The position numbers and the translations under genes were made by a program. From the NCBI RefSeq assembly GCF_004216715.1, contig NZ_SGXG01000001.1, positions 2,113,001 to 2,177,000 of the forward strand: a stretch of 64,000 nucleotides of DNA, given 5' to 3'. The notes under the pieces were generated by a model. It was given only the letters and a program-made list of their open reading frames with translations. It made no database searches and was not told the origin of the DNA. Each line of letters opens with the position of its first letter. Position 1 is the stretch's first letter. The stretch is from Cecembia calidifontis. GTDB taxonomy: Bacteria; Bacteroidota; Bacteroidia; Cytophagales; Cyclobacteriaceae. This document shows positions 9,639 to 18,767 of this stretch, in pieces.

Positions 9639-10958
9639 TTAATGTGTCTCATACACCATTTCAGGCTCAATGACTTCCACATTTCCTTTTTCATTGATTT
9701 CGCTGAGAGTTACTGTTTTCAGTTCATTGATCAAAATGGGGTCATATTTTGCCGCTACGCGGATATAATTTTCTGTAAAGCCATGCATTTTTCCATCTTC
9801 TACATCCTCTTCAAACAATACTGTGAAGGTCTTTCCAAGATTTTCTTCATAGAATTTTCTTCTTTTCTTTTCGGAGAGAATGCGTAGCATTTTTGACCTT
9901 TCGTTCCTCTTTTTCATAGGAACCACCCCGTCCATTTCCACGGCTCTCGTATTGGCTCTTTCTGAATAGGTAAATACATGGAGGTAGGAAATGTCCAATT
10001 CATTGAGGAAATTATAAGTTTCAAGAAACAGTTCATCAGTCTCTCCCGGAAAACCAACGATCACATCGACACCTATGCAGCAATGCGGCATCAATGTTTT
10101 TATTTTGTTTACCCGGTCCTCATAAAGTTCCCTCAGGTACCTTCTTCCCATCCTTCTCAAGATGGTATTGCTGCCTGATTGGAGCGGGATGTGAAAATGG
10201 GGCACAAATCTTTTTGACTGGGATACAAACTCAATCACTTCATTGGTAAGCAGGTTAGGTTCAATGGAAGAGATCCTGAACCTATCTATACCTTCAATTT
10301 CATCCAATGCAATTACCAAGTCGGCAAACCTTTCTTTTCTTTTGCCTTCCTGAATCCCAAAGTCGCCTATATTGACACCTGTAAGCACGATTTCTTTTAC
10401 ATCCGTCTGCGCAATTTCTCTGGCAGACTGAAGGATATTGCTGATACTGTCACTTCTGCTTTTACCCCTGGCCAAAGGGATAGTGCAAAAGGCACAGCCA
10501 TAATTACAGCCATCCTGCACTTTTAGGAAAGTTCTGGTCCGGTCATGCATGGAGTAGGCATTGTTGAAGATATTGGCTTCCTGGATTTCAGAGGCAAGTA
10601 CTTTGGTTTCCTGTTCCTTGGCGAATCCATCCAATAGTTCAATCAACCTGAATTTTTCAGCAGCACCCAAAACGGCATCTACTCCCTCAATTTCGGAAAT
10701 CTCCTTTGGTTTTAACTGGGCGTAACAGCCAATAATGGTAACATAGGAGTTAGGAGATATCTTTTTGGCCTCTTTTACTATCTTTTTACATTTTTTGTCC
10801 GCATTTTCAGTCACAGAACAGGTGTTGATGATGAAAATATCCGGATTCTGCTCAAATTCCACCTTTTGATAGCCTTTGGCTTCAAACATCCTGCTGATGG
10901 TTGAGGTTTCGGAATAATTTAATTTACAGCCAAGTGTGTAGAATGCTACTTTTTTCAC
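9639..10958 (-). CDS. mtaB: tRNA t6A37 methylthiotransferase
   Basis: Radical-SAM enzyme that converts t6A37 to ms2t6A37 in ANN-decoding tRNAs. Motifs in order: YTLGCKLNYSETST (first cluster Cys), NTCSVTENADKKC, GCYAQLKP (the other two Cys of the auxiliary cluster), then CNYGCAFCTIP (radical-SAM cluster), with a C-terminal TRAM-like domain. I place the start at the GTG at 10958: it is preceded by AAAGGAG six bases upstream, a rare clear ribosome-binding site in this sequence, and gives the family's usual MKKVAFYTLGCK N-terminus. The ATG at 11012 would add 18 residues. Convergent with the GMC gene, 20 bp between stops. Confidence 0.93.
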   Translation of the reverse strand: MKKVAFYTLGCKLNYSETSTISRMFEAKGYQKVEFEQNPDIFIINTCSVTENADKKCKKIVKEAKKISPNSYVTIIGCYAQLKPKEISEIEGVDAVLGAAEKFRLIELLDGFAKEQETKVLASEIQEANIFNNAYSMHDRTRTFLKVQDGCNYGCAFCTIPLARGKSRSDSISNILQSAREIAQTDVKEIVLTGVNIGDFGIQEGKRKERFADLVIALDEIEGIDRFRISSIEPNLLTNEVIEFVSQSKRFVPHFHIPLQSGSNTILRRMGRRYLRELYEDRVNKIKTLMPHCCIGVDVIVGFPGETDELFLETYNFLNELDISYLHVFTYSERANTRAVEMDGVVPMKKRNERSKMLRILSEKKRRKFYEENLGKTFTVLFEEDVEDGKMHGFTENYIRVAAKYDPILINELKTVTLSEINEKGNVEVIEPEMVYETH

Positions 10959-11151
10959 GCCAATCTCCTTTGTTTCAGGCTGCAAAGTTAAATATTTAAC
11001 TTCAGTTTTCAATTTTCTATTTTTTGCTGCAATTTCCTGTTTTTTTCAAGGATTAAACTCGAAATTGGCCTTGTATTTTTAAAAATAATGTAAATTTTTC
11101 CAAAAACAGGCTTAAAAACGACCCATAATATTTAAAATCAATATTATTTCA

Positions 11152-11159
11152 TATTTTTG
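11152..11159 (+). promoter_or_regulatory. Candidate -7 promoter element of glnN
   Basis: TATTTTTG fits the Bacteroidota -7 consensus TAnnTTTG and lies 32 bp before the glnN start codon. Upstream there is only a weak TTTA in place of the -33 TTTG. Confidence 0.4.
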
Positions 11160-11191
11160 TCGGTGTAATATTAAACCACATATTGTAGAAA

Positions 11192-13354
11192 ATGGCAACT
11201 TTAAGACAAAAAGCGCTTTTAATGGCTCAGTCAAGACCGAAAGTGACTGTGACACCGCCCTCAAATAAGGTTTCTGACTATTTCGGAAGCCTGGTGTTTG
11301 GGCTAAAGCAAATGAAAGAATCTCTTGCCCCTTCTGTTTTCAAGAAGGTAGTAGAAGCAATCGACAAGGGATCTAAGATTGACCCTTCCACCGCAGAAGA
11401 AATTGCTTCCGCTGTTAAGGTATGGGCAATGTCCAAAGGAGTGACGCATTACACCCACTGGTTTCAGCCATTGACTGGATCCACTGCAGAGAAACATGAC
11501 GCCTTTTTTGATGCCCATGCAGGAATTGAAAAATTCAAAGGATCAGCTTTGGTTCAGCAAGAGCCGGATGCATCTTCTTTTCCTCATGGAGGGATCAGAT
11601 CCACATTTGAAGCAAGAGGTTATACCGCATGGGATCCTTCCTCTCCTATATTTATTTTTGACAAAACCCTTTGTATTCCTACCATTTTCGTTTCCTACAC
11701 AGGGGAAGCCTTGGATTATAAAACGCCCTTGTTGAAATCCATGGAGGCGATTAATGATGCCGCCGTAGCAATCTGTCAATTGTTTGATAGAAATGTTAGA
11801 AAAGTGACCCCATCCTTGGGTGTCGAGCAGGAATACTTCGTCATCGATAAAGCTTTGTATGCAACAAGGCCGGACCTAGTAATGGCGGGAAGAACTGTTT
11901 TCGGACATAATCCTGCCAGAGGTCAGCAGTTGGAGGACCATTATTTCGGTTCCATTCCTACCCGTGTCAAGGATTTTATGATGGACTTCGAAATTGAAGC
12001 CCATAAGTTGGGGATTCCAGTTTCTACCCGACACAATGAAGTGGCACCAAGCCAGTTTGAAGTCGCCCCGGTCTTCGAAGAGATCAATAAGGCGATCGAT
12101 CATAACCAGCTTTTGATGGATCTGATGGATAAGGTGGCCGAAAAGCACGGTCTTAAGGTATTGTTGCATGAAAAACCTTTTGCCGGTGTAAATGGTAGCG
12201 GTAAGCACAACAACTGGTCTTTGATTACAGATACAGGGGTCAACTTGTTCCAGCCAAGCAATTCGGCAAGAGAAAATCTTCAGTTCCTTGCCTTTGTGGT
12301 CGCAACTGTAAAGGCAGTCTATGACAATGCGGACCTCTTAAGGGCAAGTATTGCTTCAGCAAGTAACGACTTCAGATTGGGCGCCAATGAAGCCCCGCCT
12401 GCCATCATGTCTGTTTTCTTAGGATCTACCTTGACCGGTGTGTTGGATGAATTGGAAAAAAACGGCAACGTGAAGATCGAGAAAGGTGATAACATGTACA
12501 TGAAGCTGGGTATTTCCAAAATCCCTGAAATCATTTTGGACAATACGGACAGGAACAGAACTTCGCCATTTGCTTTCACCGGCAATAAATTTGAGTTCAG
12601 GGCCGTTGGTTCAAGTGCCAACTCTGCTGGTCCAATGACTGTACTGAACGTGATTGTTGCCGAAGTTTTGAAAACCATGGCCAAAGACATTGAAAAAGAG
12701 ATGGCCGGTGGCAAAGAAAAGAAGATTGCGATTGTCAATGTGTTGAGAAGATACATCAAGGACAGCAAAAAAATCAGATTTGAGGGAGATGGATACTCTG
12801 AAGAGTGGGCCAATGAAGCTGCAAAAAGAGGTTTGTCAAATCTCAAGAGCACTCCTTTTGCTTTGGATGTTTACCATGACAAAAAAGTAATTGAGCTTTT
12901 TAGTAAGCACAATGTCCTTACTCCGATTGAATTGCACGCAAGGCATGAAATCATGTTGGAAAATTACATCAAGAAGGTGCAGATTGAATCCAGGGTAATG
13001 GGTGATCTCGCGCTAAACCATGTAATCCCGACTGCGATCCAGTATCAAAACAAATTGATAGAAAATGCAAATGGTCTGAAAGGCCTAGGTCTGGATAACA
13101 AGCCAGCAGTAGAAACGATCAAAGAAGTAAGTAAGCATTTGGAATCTCTTAAGGAGAGTGTCAATGCCATGATAGATGCACGTAGAAGATTGAACAAGGA
13201 AGAAGATGTAGCCAAGCGTGCCAAGGGGTATTGTACCGATGTAAAAGAAGCGTACTTTGATAAAATCAGATATGCTGTGGACAAATTGGAACTATTGGTA
13301 GATGATGAATTCTGGCCATTGGTGAAATACAGAGAGATGCTCTTTATCAAATAA
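11192..13354 (+). CDS. glnN: Glutamine synthetase type III
   Basis: ATP-dependent ligation of ammonia to glutamate. At 720 residues it is the large GSIII form, not the roughly 470-residue GSI. Diagnostic segments include SLGVEQEYFVIDKA near 208 (metal-binding Glu), VSTRHNEVAPSQFEVAP near 276 (active-site His region), GSGKHNNWSL near 336 and ANEAPPAIMSVF near 400, plus the GSIII-specific C-terminal helical extension. It stands alone, with a promoter-like element upstream and a strong terminator downstream. No glnB/amtB genes are nearby, so nitrogen regulation cannot be read from context. Confidence 0.97.
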   Translation: MATLRQKALLMAQSRPKVTVTPPSNKVSDYFGSLVFGLKQMKESLAPSVFKKVVEAIDKGSKIDPSTAEEIASAVKVWAMSKGVTHYTHWFQPLTGSTAEKHDAFFDAHAGIEKFKGSALVQQEPDASSFPHGGIRSTFEARGYTAWDPSSPIFIFDKTLCIPTIFVSYTGEALDYKTPLLKSMEAINDAAVAICQLFDRNVRKVTPSLGVEQEYFVIDKALYATRPDLVMAGRTVFGHNPARGQQLEDHYFGSIPTRVKDFMMDFEIEAHKLGIPVSTRHNEVAPSQFEVAPVFEEINKAIDHNQLLMDLMDKVAEKHGLKVLLHEKPFAGVNGSGKHNNWSLITDTGVNLFQPSNSARENLQFLAFVVATVKAVYDNADLLRASIASASNDFRLGANEAPPAIMSVFLGSTLTGVLDELEKNGNVKIEKGDNMYMKLGISKIPEIILDNTDRNRTSPFAFTGNKFEFRAVGSSANSAGPMTVLNVIVAEVLKTMAKDIEKEMAGGKEKKIAIVNVLRRYIKDSKKIRFEGDGYSEEWANEAAKRGLSNLKSTPFALDVYHDKKVIELFSKHNVLTPIELHARHEIMLENYIKKVQIESRVMGDLALNHVIPTAIQYQNKLIENANGLKGLGLDNKPAVETIKEVSKHLESLKESVNAMIDARRRLNKEEDVAKRAKGYCTDVKEAYFDKIRYAVDKLELLVDDEFWPLVKYREMLFIK

Positions 13355-13370
13355 AAGACAGTATGTTATA

Positions 13371-13404
13371 AAAAAGCCCGGAGAATTTTCTTCCGGGCTT
13401 TTTT
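13371..13404 (+). terminator. Intrinsic terminator of glnN
   Basis: AAAAAGCCCGG / CCGGGCTTTTT stem around an 11-base loop with a T tract, 17 bp after the glnN stop. Confidence 0.9.
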
Positions 13405-13528
13405 ATTGGTCTCATTTTTGATCCCTAAAAAACCGTTGCTATTGAATTTTTGACAATAAGAAGCGGTATTGAGAATCCAACTTGTTTTTTCTCCATATTG
13501 CTGGCGGTTTTCAGGACCTGACGAAATT

Positions 13529-14551
13529 ATGGCTAAAAAAAAGACATCCATCAAGGACATTGCTGAAGCACTGGGCATTTCAATTACGACAGTATCATTC
13601 ATCCTAAATGGGAAAGGCAGGGAAAAGAGGATCAGTGATGAAATGACCAAAAAGGTTCAGGATTATATCAAAAAAATTGGCTACAAACCCAGTCATATTG
13701 CCCAAAGTTTAAGACTGGGAAAATCCAAAGTGATTGTTTTAATGGTAGAGGATATATCCAATCAATTTTTTGCTTCCATTGCGAGACTGATTGAGGAGAA
13801 ATCCTACAAAAATGGTTACAAAATCATTTACTGCAGTACTGATAATGACACCGACAAAGCAAAAGAACTGATCGGGACATTCAAAGTGCGCAATGTGGAT
13901 GGGTTTATAATTACCCCTACACCGGGATTGGAGAATGTAGTGAAAGAATTACTGGAAGAAGGTGTAGCTGTTGTCCTTTTTGACAGATGGATGCCCGAAG
14001 TGGATTGTAGTTATGTGATAGTAGAGAATAAAACCAGTGCCGAAGAAGCTACAAGGCATCTTATGGACCAGGGATGCAGGAATTTGGGTTTTGTTACTGT
14101 AGATTCCAATCAGACCCAAATGATGGACAGGCTGGCAGGATTCCAGGAAGCCTTAAAGGGAAGTAAAGTACATTCTTCTATCCTAAAAGTTAAATTCCAT
14201 ACCATAGCGGAACAGTATGCCTCCCAAAGAATTTTGGAATTTCTTACCTCTCATCCCGAGTTGGACGGAGTCTTTTTTTCAACCAATTACCTGGCTTTTG
14301 AAGGGCTTCAGGCTTTGATCAAACTTGGAAAAAAAATCCCCCAGCAGATAAAAGTGGTTTCTTTCGATGACCATTATTTTTTCAATCTTTTTCAGCCTCC
14401 GATTTCAGCTATTGAACAACCAATTGAGGAAATAGCCGAAAGTTTAATGGAGTCTATGTTGAAACAATTGGAGGGGACTGGACAAAATGAAAACCAAAAA
14501 ATAGTTTTGTCCAATAAGCTGAATGTGCGAGAATCTTCAGTTTTACATTGA
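13529..14551 (+). CDS. LacI family transcriptional regulator
   Basis: A 340-residue regulator. The N-terminal LacI helix-turn-helix and hinge lie at about residues 5-60 (IKDIAEALGISITTVSFIL, then SHIAQSLRLGKS), followed by a periplasmic-binding-protein-like sensor domain starting VIVLMVEDISNQFFAS. The ligand is probably a sugar or derivative. The start is placed at 13529 (MAKKKTSIKD) rather than 20 codons further upstream, because HTH domains of this family begin within about 10 residues of the N-terminus. It is followed by a ROK kinase gene on the same strand and a ROK repressor on the opposite strand, a carbohydrate-regulation context with no transporter or catabolic gene in the immediate neighbourhood. 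Confidence 0.93.
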   Translation: MAKKKTSIKDIAEALGISITTVSFILNGKGREKRISDEMTKKVQDYIKKIGYKPSHIAQSLRLGKSKVIVLMVEDISNQFFASIARLIEEKSYKNGYKIIYCSTDNDTDKAKELIGTFKVRNVDGFIITPTPGLENVVKELLEEGVAVVLFDRWMPEVDCSYVIVENKTSAEEATRHLMDQGCRNLGFVTVDSNQTQMMDRLAGFQEALKGSKVHSSILKVKFHTIAEQYASQRILEFLTSHPELDGVFFSTNYLAFEGLQALIKLGKKIPQQIKVVSFDDHYFFNLFQPPISAIEQPIEEIAESLMESMLKQLEGTGQNENQKIVLSNKLNVRESSVLH

Positions 14552-14609
14552 TACCGGAAATTTATTAAGGGCAACTTGATTGCTTTCATTAAAATTTTTT
14601 AATTTAGGT

Positions 14610-14633
14610 AAAACCTTTTAGCAAAAAGGTTTT
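14610..14633. promoter_or_regulatory. Perfect 10-bp inverted repeat upstream of the ROK kinase
   Basis: AAAACCTTTT and AAAAGGTTTT separated by AGCA, 58 bp after the LacI-type gene and 72 bp before the ROK gene. It could be an operator or a weak terminator; it lacks a following T run of normal length. Confidence 0.45.
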
Positions 14634-14704
14634 GCAAACTTTGCCCTTGAAGATGAATTGTGAAGTGGTGAGCAGGGGAATTGCTTTAAAAAACCACAGC
14701 CCAA

Positions 14705-15595
14705 ATGACCAAAATGAGAATTATCGCGGGGGATATAGGAGGCTCCCACTTGACTGTCGCATTGTTTGAGAAAATTGGCAAAAACCTCAAACTTCAAAAA
14801 ACCAAAAGGGCTTCGGTGGATTCCCGACTGGGAAAATCCGAGATTTTGAAAAGCTGGTTTGATGAGATCAATAGTTTGGTCGGTTCTTTTGAAGATGTGT
14901 ATATTTCTTTAGCCATGCCTGCTCCTTTTGATTATTCAGAGGGTATTTGTCTGATTCAGGAGCAAGGCAAATTTTTAAGTCTTTATGGGGTGAATATTAA
15001 AAAGGAGTTCTGTAAAGAGCTTTGGATTCCCGAAAATCATATCAAATTCATCAATGATGCAGAAGCATTTTTATATGGAGAATCCTTATTTGGAAAGGGT
15101 AGGGGTATAGATTCTATTTTAGGTATTACCTTAGGCTCAGGCCTTGGTTCAGCTTTGAAAAAAGGAAGGGATATCAGGGATGCTTCCCTTTGGAATTTCC
15201 CATTTAAAGAGGGGATAGTGGAAGATTATTTAGGTTCTAATTGGTTTTTGTCCCAAGCCCAGAAAAAAATTGGCATTAAGGCAACAGGAGTCAAAGAACT
15301 CATCGATGCGCTTGGAGATTCTGAGGTGCTTAAAGAGATTTTTTCGGAGTTTGCTTCAAATCTTAGTGAATTCATCATTCAACAGTATGAAATCCATCGT
15401 TTTGACCGTGTCATTATCAGTGGGAGTATTTCCAGATCTGCCTATTTGTTTCAGGAACAACTGAGGTCAAATCTGTCTAAATCGGGATTGTCTGTTCCTT
15501 TTGAGGTGAGCCTGTTTGGAGAAAATGCAGCGCTTTTTGGAGCGGCTGCTGTTTTTTTTGAGGATATAAAAGACATCAAACTTATGGTCACTTGA
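14705..15595 (+). CDS. ROK family protein (glucokinase-like), no zinc motif
   Basis: A 296-residue protein of the ROK sugar-kinase superfamily. The phosphate-binding motif GDIGGSHLTVALF is near residue 9, the conserved catalytic-Asp segment FINDAEAFLYGES near 116, and the adenosine-side motif TLGSGLGSAL near 140. The CxCGxxGCxE zinc-binding motif of standard ROK kinases is absent; the corresponding region reads RDIRDASLWNFPFKEG. Sugar specificity is therefore uncertain, though kinase activity remains plausible because the Asp is kept. An ATG nine bases further in (MRIIAGD) is an alternative start. It lies downstream of the LacI-type regulator. Confidence 0.8.
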   Translation: MTKMRIIAGDIGGSHLTVALFEKIGKNLKLQKTKRASVDSRLGKSEILKSWFDEINSLVGSFEDVYISLAMPAPFDYSEGICLIQEQGKFLSLYGVNIKKEFCKELWIPENHIKFINDAEAFLYGESLFGKGRGIDSILGITLGSGLGSALKKGRDIRDASLWNFPFKEGIVEDYLGSNWFLSQAQKKIGIKATGVKELIDALGDSEVLKEIFSEFASNLSEFIIQQYEIHRFDRVIISGSISRSAYLFQEQLRSNLSKSGLSVPFEVSLFGENAALFGAAAVFFEDIKDIKLMVT

Positions 15596-15673
15596 TGGCC
15601 AATTAAATTTTTTTTAAAAATAAAGACAGTTTTAGACGATATTTCGGGACAATTTTTTTGATGTACCTGAACG

Positions 15674-16912
15674 CTAATTTAGGATATCCTCAAAAATCTT
15701 TTCATTGACCACCGCCACTCCTCCTAATAGGCCAACTTCCTTGCCGAGTTTGTAAAGGGTCAGTTCTGTGTTTTCCCTCGCCTTAGCCATGGCATAGATA
15801 TTCAAGGCCTGTTGGATAGGGGTAATCAGGTATTGCTTGGCTTCAGCTACTGAGCCTCCAATGATAATCAGTTCAGGGTTCAACAGTTGGATCAGTATAG
15901 AAATGCCCCGTCCTAAATCCAAGCCTGCATCAGAAAGAATTGTAATGGCCCTTTGGTCTCCTGCCAAGGCCGCATCAACAACTAAATAGGGTTCTATCTC
16001 CCCTTCATTTTCTCTTGCCATTCTGGCAAGGATGGAATCATGGTCATTTTCAATGGCTTCTTTGGCCATCCTCACAATGGCAGTTCCTGAAGCAACCGAT
16101 TCCAGGCATCCTTTTTTACCACAGCTACAGGTTATGTCCCTGGATTCAAATATGGGGGAATGGCTAAACTCTCCTGCAAAACCTGATGCTCCCTGGTAAA
16201 TTTTTCCATCGATTAAAATTCCTAAACCTATTCCCCATCCGATAAAGATTCCCAAAACGTTTTTATACTGGTCATTATGGCCAAATTTAAATTCTGCCAA
16301 GGTCATGGCACGCGCATCATTTTCAAGGAATACTTTCCTCCCCAATCTGGCTTCAAAGTTTTCTAACAGGCTTTTTTTGCCAAATTTAAGGTAGGTATAA
16401 TTGACTCCATTCACAGAATCAATTAACCCCGGCATGGAAATTCCAACTGCAATTATTTTTTCATCCGGTAGTCCTGATTTGTTTTTATGTGCCAAAATAA
16501 AGTTGCAGATTTTATCAAAAGTTTCCTTTTCATTGTTTAACTGTATTTTCAACATAGAGGCTTCAGTTACAGCCTGGTTTGAACTGTCATAGATACAGGT
16601 ACGGACTCTGAACTTGTTGATGTCAACGGAAATAATATAAAAGGAATCTTCCGCCAGCTTGTATAAATCGGGTTTTCTTCCACCTTGAGACTCTGCCCTC
16701 CCATGTTTGATGATCTCTCCGGAAGCCATAAGGTCACTTAAAAGAGAATTGACAGTGGGAAGACTGATTCCAACTTCATTGCACATTTCCCCAGCCGTAT
16801 TGCTTCCTTTGGTGTATAAGTTTTTGATCAGTTTGAGTTTATTCAGGTAGCTTTTTGTTTCTACCACTCCCTCTATTTTTTCTAAGGCCTTTTTTGGGTC
16901 GATTAAATTCAT
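15674..16912 (-). CDS. ROK family transcriptional repressor (NagC/Mlc/XylR type)
   Basis: A 412-residue protein with an N-terminal winged helix-turn-helix (about residues 20-75, including AGEMCNEVGISLPTVNSLLS) joined to a ROK domain (about 85-410). The zinc motif CSCGKKGCLE is intact, and the acidic ENDARAMTLAEFKFG and GIFIGWGIGLGILID segments are present. The family senses a sugar or sugar phosphate and represses uptake and catabolic genes. The start at 16912 (MNLIDPKKAL) puts the HTH at its normal distance; an upstream ATG at 16984 would add 24 residues with no match to the family. It converges with the ROK kinase gene. A 20-bp palindrome lies about 140 bp upstream. Confidence 0.9.
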   Translation of the reverse strand: MNLIDPKKALEKIEGVVETKSYLNKLKLIKNLYTKGSNTAGEMCNEVGISLPTVNSLLSDLMASGEIIKHGRAESQGGRKPDLYKLAEDSFYIISVDINKFRVRTCIYDSSNQAVTEASMLKIQLNNEKETFDKICNFILAHKNKSGLPDEKIIAVGISMPGLIDSVNGVNYTYLKFGKKSLLENFEARLGRKVFLENDARAMTLAEFKFGHNDQYKNVLGIFIGWGIGLGILIDGKIYQGASGFAGEFSHSPIFESRDITCSCGKKGCLESVASGTAIVRMAKEAIENDHDSILARMARENEGEIEPYLVVDAALAGDQRAITILSDAGLDLGRGISILIQLLNPELIIIGGSVAEAKQYLITPIQQALNIYAMAKARENTELTLYKLGKEVGLLGGVAVVNEKIFEDILN

Positions 16913-17049
16913 TCTGGCAAAATTTAAAAAGTCAATTACGTGAATTTTTAATGAATTACAAAAGTGCTTAATTGAAAAATTCAAATAATTCGGATTTCTT
17001 CTTTAAAATAAGTGCGAAGTTTGAAAGTAAAGGGCTCAAGTTGAAAAAG

Positions 17050-17069
17050 TTTTTTGCATATGCAAAAAA
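17050..17069. promoter_or_regulatory. Perfect 20-bp palindrome upstream of the ROK repressor
   Basis: TTTTTTGCATATGCAAAAAA, with A/T-rich arms around a GCATATGC core, abuts the terminator of the YXWGXW gene. Its form resembles the A/T-armed operators of NagC/Mlc-type regulators, but the T tract also serves that terminator. Confidence 0.35.
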
Positions 17070-17095
17070 AGGTGGTCCATTTTGGACCACCTTTT
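17067..17095 (-). terminator. Intrinsic terminator of the YXWGXW-protein gene
   Basis: On the minus strand an AAAAGGTGGTCC / GGACCACCTTTT stem is followed by a T run, beginning right after the stop codon at 17097. Confidence 0.85.
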
Positions 17096-17096
17096 A

Positions 17097-18533
17097 TTAT
17101 TCATTTCCTCTACCGCCCCTTGTGGAGCTGGCAGTTCGGTTATTGTTATTGTTTCCGCTCGATCTGTTCACAGCACCAGAGTTTGATCTTGAATTGCTTG
17201 CTGAGGAAGAAACAGCAGGACTGGATTGTCTCGAGTTAGAACTGCTTCTTACAGCGCTGTTATTTTGCCTGCTTGGACCTGTATTCCCAACAGCGCCATT
17301 GTTTTGTCTGCTTGGGTTTGAGTTCCCTACGGCGCTGTTGTTTTGTCTACTTGGTCCCGCGTTTCCGACGCTGCTGTTGTTTTGACGGCCTGAAGTATTC
17401 TGTCCAACGGCAGGTGCTGATTGCCTTGAGGCATTATTGTTTCCTACTGCTGTGTTCTGCTGACGGGTAGGAGTAGTTGTACCTCTGACTGCTGCATTGT
17501 TCTGATTGTTTTGGTTGCTACCTCTAACAGCTGGGGATGCAACCTGGCCATTGCTGCTTTGTCCAGTTTGTGCGCTTCTTGTAGCGGATCCGTTTGATCC
17601 GTTATTATTTGCTCCACGGACAGCCTGGTTTTGAGAAGGCTGCTGAGCATTTCTAGAAGGCATAGCCTGGGAGTTTCTGGACGGTCCTACAGAATTGGAC
17701 CTTTCTTGTTCTACTGATCTCTGCTGAGTAGCGGATCTTTGTCTATATTCGTCAGAAGTATATGCCATAGAAGGTCTTGCCTGTTCATTTGTACTTCTTG
17801 CATTGCTGATTTCAGGACGGAATATATTGACATTGTTGTTCTGCACGACGGATCTTCCCGGTCTTGAAGCGTTATTCACTTGATAAACCGGAACACTGGA
17901 TCCAGTTACTCTTTGAATCTCTCTTCTGGAAGGTCCAGTGTAATAAGTAGTATTATTGACTACATAGGTATTGTTGATGATGGTAGTCCTATTGTAGACA
18001 TTGACTACTTGGTGGTGAGGTACGAAATACCTGTGGAAGTGTTTGGCCCTGAATCTTCTCTGTGGCACGAATACCCAGTGTCTTGCAGGTATCATGATGT
18101 TAACGCCTACATGCATTCCTGGACCAAGAGGTGCCCATCCGTAAAATCCCCCACCGGATCTCCAACTTACCCAGGCAGGTCCCCACTCATATCCAGGTAC
18201 CCAGGCCCAACCATAGAAATCATTCCAAAACCATCTGCCATAGTGGAAAGGAGCCCAGCCCCAATCATAATCAGATACCCAGGTATTTCCAAAATTGGTC
18301 ATGGTCCAATAGCCATTGGTCACATAAGGTTGAAATCCTCTATCTACATAAGGAATCCAAACATAACCATAGGTTGGGTCCATCACCCAATCCCCATATG
18401 GGCTTAGCTCATTGTAGAATATCTGGAATGAAACCCCAAAATTATGAGGGGAGGCCTGTGCCTTTCCAGAGGAAGCCATACCCATGCCCAGCACGAGTAC
18501 CAGACCCATAAGATATATAGTTGCCTTTTTCAT
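17097..18533 (-). CDS. Secreted YXWGXW-repeat protein (DUF6600-like) with low-complexity tail
   Basis: A 478-residue exported protein with signal peptide about 1-27 (ending SSGKAQA). Residues about 30-190 contain the Tyr/Trp/Gly-rich repeats of the DUF6600/YXWGXW type (YGDWVMDPTYGYVWIPYV, YDWGWAPFHYGRWFW, YEWGPAWVSWRSGGGFYGWAP). The C-terminal half is Asn/Ser/Gln-rich and disordered, with a tandem block of a 13-residue unit close to PSRQNNSAVGN, at least three copies between about 17260 and 17380. Function is unknown; the family is thought to be surface or outer-membrane associated. It is monocistronic with its own terminator. Confidence 0.75.
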   Translation of the reverse strand: MKKATIYLMGLVLVLGMGMASSGKAQASPHNFGVSFQIFYNELSPYGDWVMDPTYGYVWIPYVDRGFQPYVTNGYWTMTNFGNTWVSDYDWGWAPFHYGRWFWNDFYGWAWVPGYEWGPAWVSWRSGGGFYGWAPLGPGMHVGVNIMIPARHWVFVPQRRFRAKHFHRYFVPHHQVVNVYNRTTIINNTYVVNNTTYYTGPSRREIQRVTGSSVPVYQVNNASRPGRSVVQNNNVNIFRPEISNARSTNEQARPSMAYTSDEYRQRSATQQRSVEQERSNSVGPSRNSQAMPSRNAQQPSQNQAVRGANNNGSNGSATRSAQTGQSSNGQVASPAVRGSNQNNQNNAAVRGTTTPTRQQNTAVGNNNASRQSAPAVGQNTSGRQNNSSVGNAGPSRQNNSAVGNSNPSRQNNGAVGNTGPSRQNNSAVRSSSNSRQSSPAVSSSASNSRSNSGAVNRSSGNNNNNRTASSTRGGRGNE

Positions 18534-18739
18534 AACGGTATCGTTTAGTGCGTTTGATTGTATTTACGGCAACTTTCAGGCCAAAGTTTTTGCAAAATCG
18601 GTATTTAAGAAATAAAAAATTAGAAAAAACGTTTTAGCTAGAATAAAATATATTAAAATAATCAGAATAAAATATGATTGTTTGGGTGTGGAATGGAGGG
18701 TTTTCTGGTGAAGGAAAAAATCTTATTGTTCATTTAGCA

Positions 18740-18767
18740 AAAAGAGGTCCAAACAGGACCTCTTTTT
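18740..18767 (-). terminator. Intrinsic terminator after the small coiled-coil gene
   Basis: On the minus strand an AAAAGAGGTCC / GGACCTCTTTT stem overlaps the stop codon of the 56-residue gene by two bases. Confidence 0.75.

Noticed and set aside
14705..16912. Complete sugar-catabolic locus around LacI/ROK genes
   Set aside because: Only regulators and one kinase-like gene are present; no transporter, glycosidase or SusCD pair.
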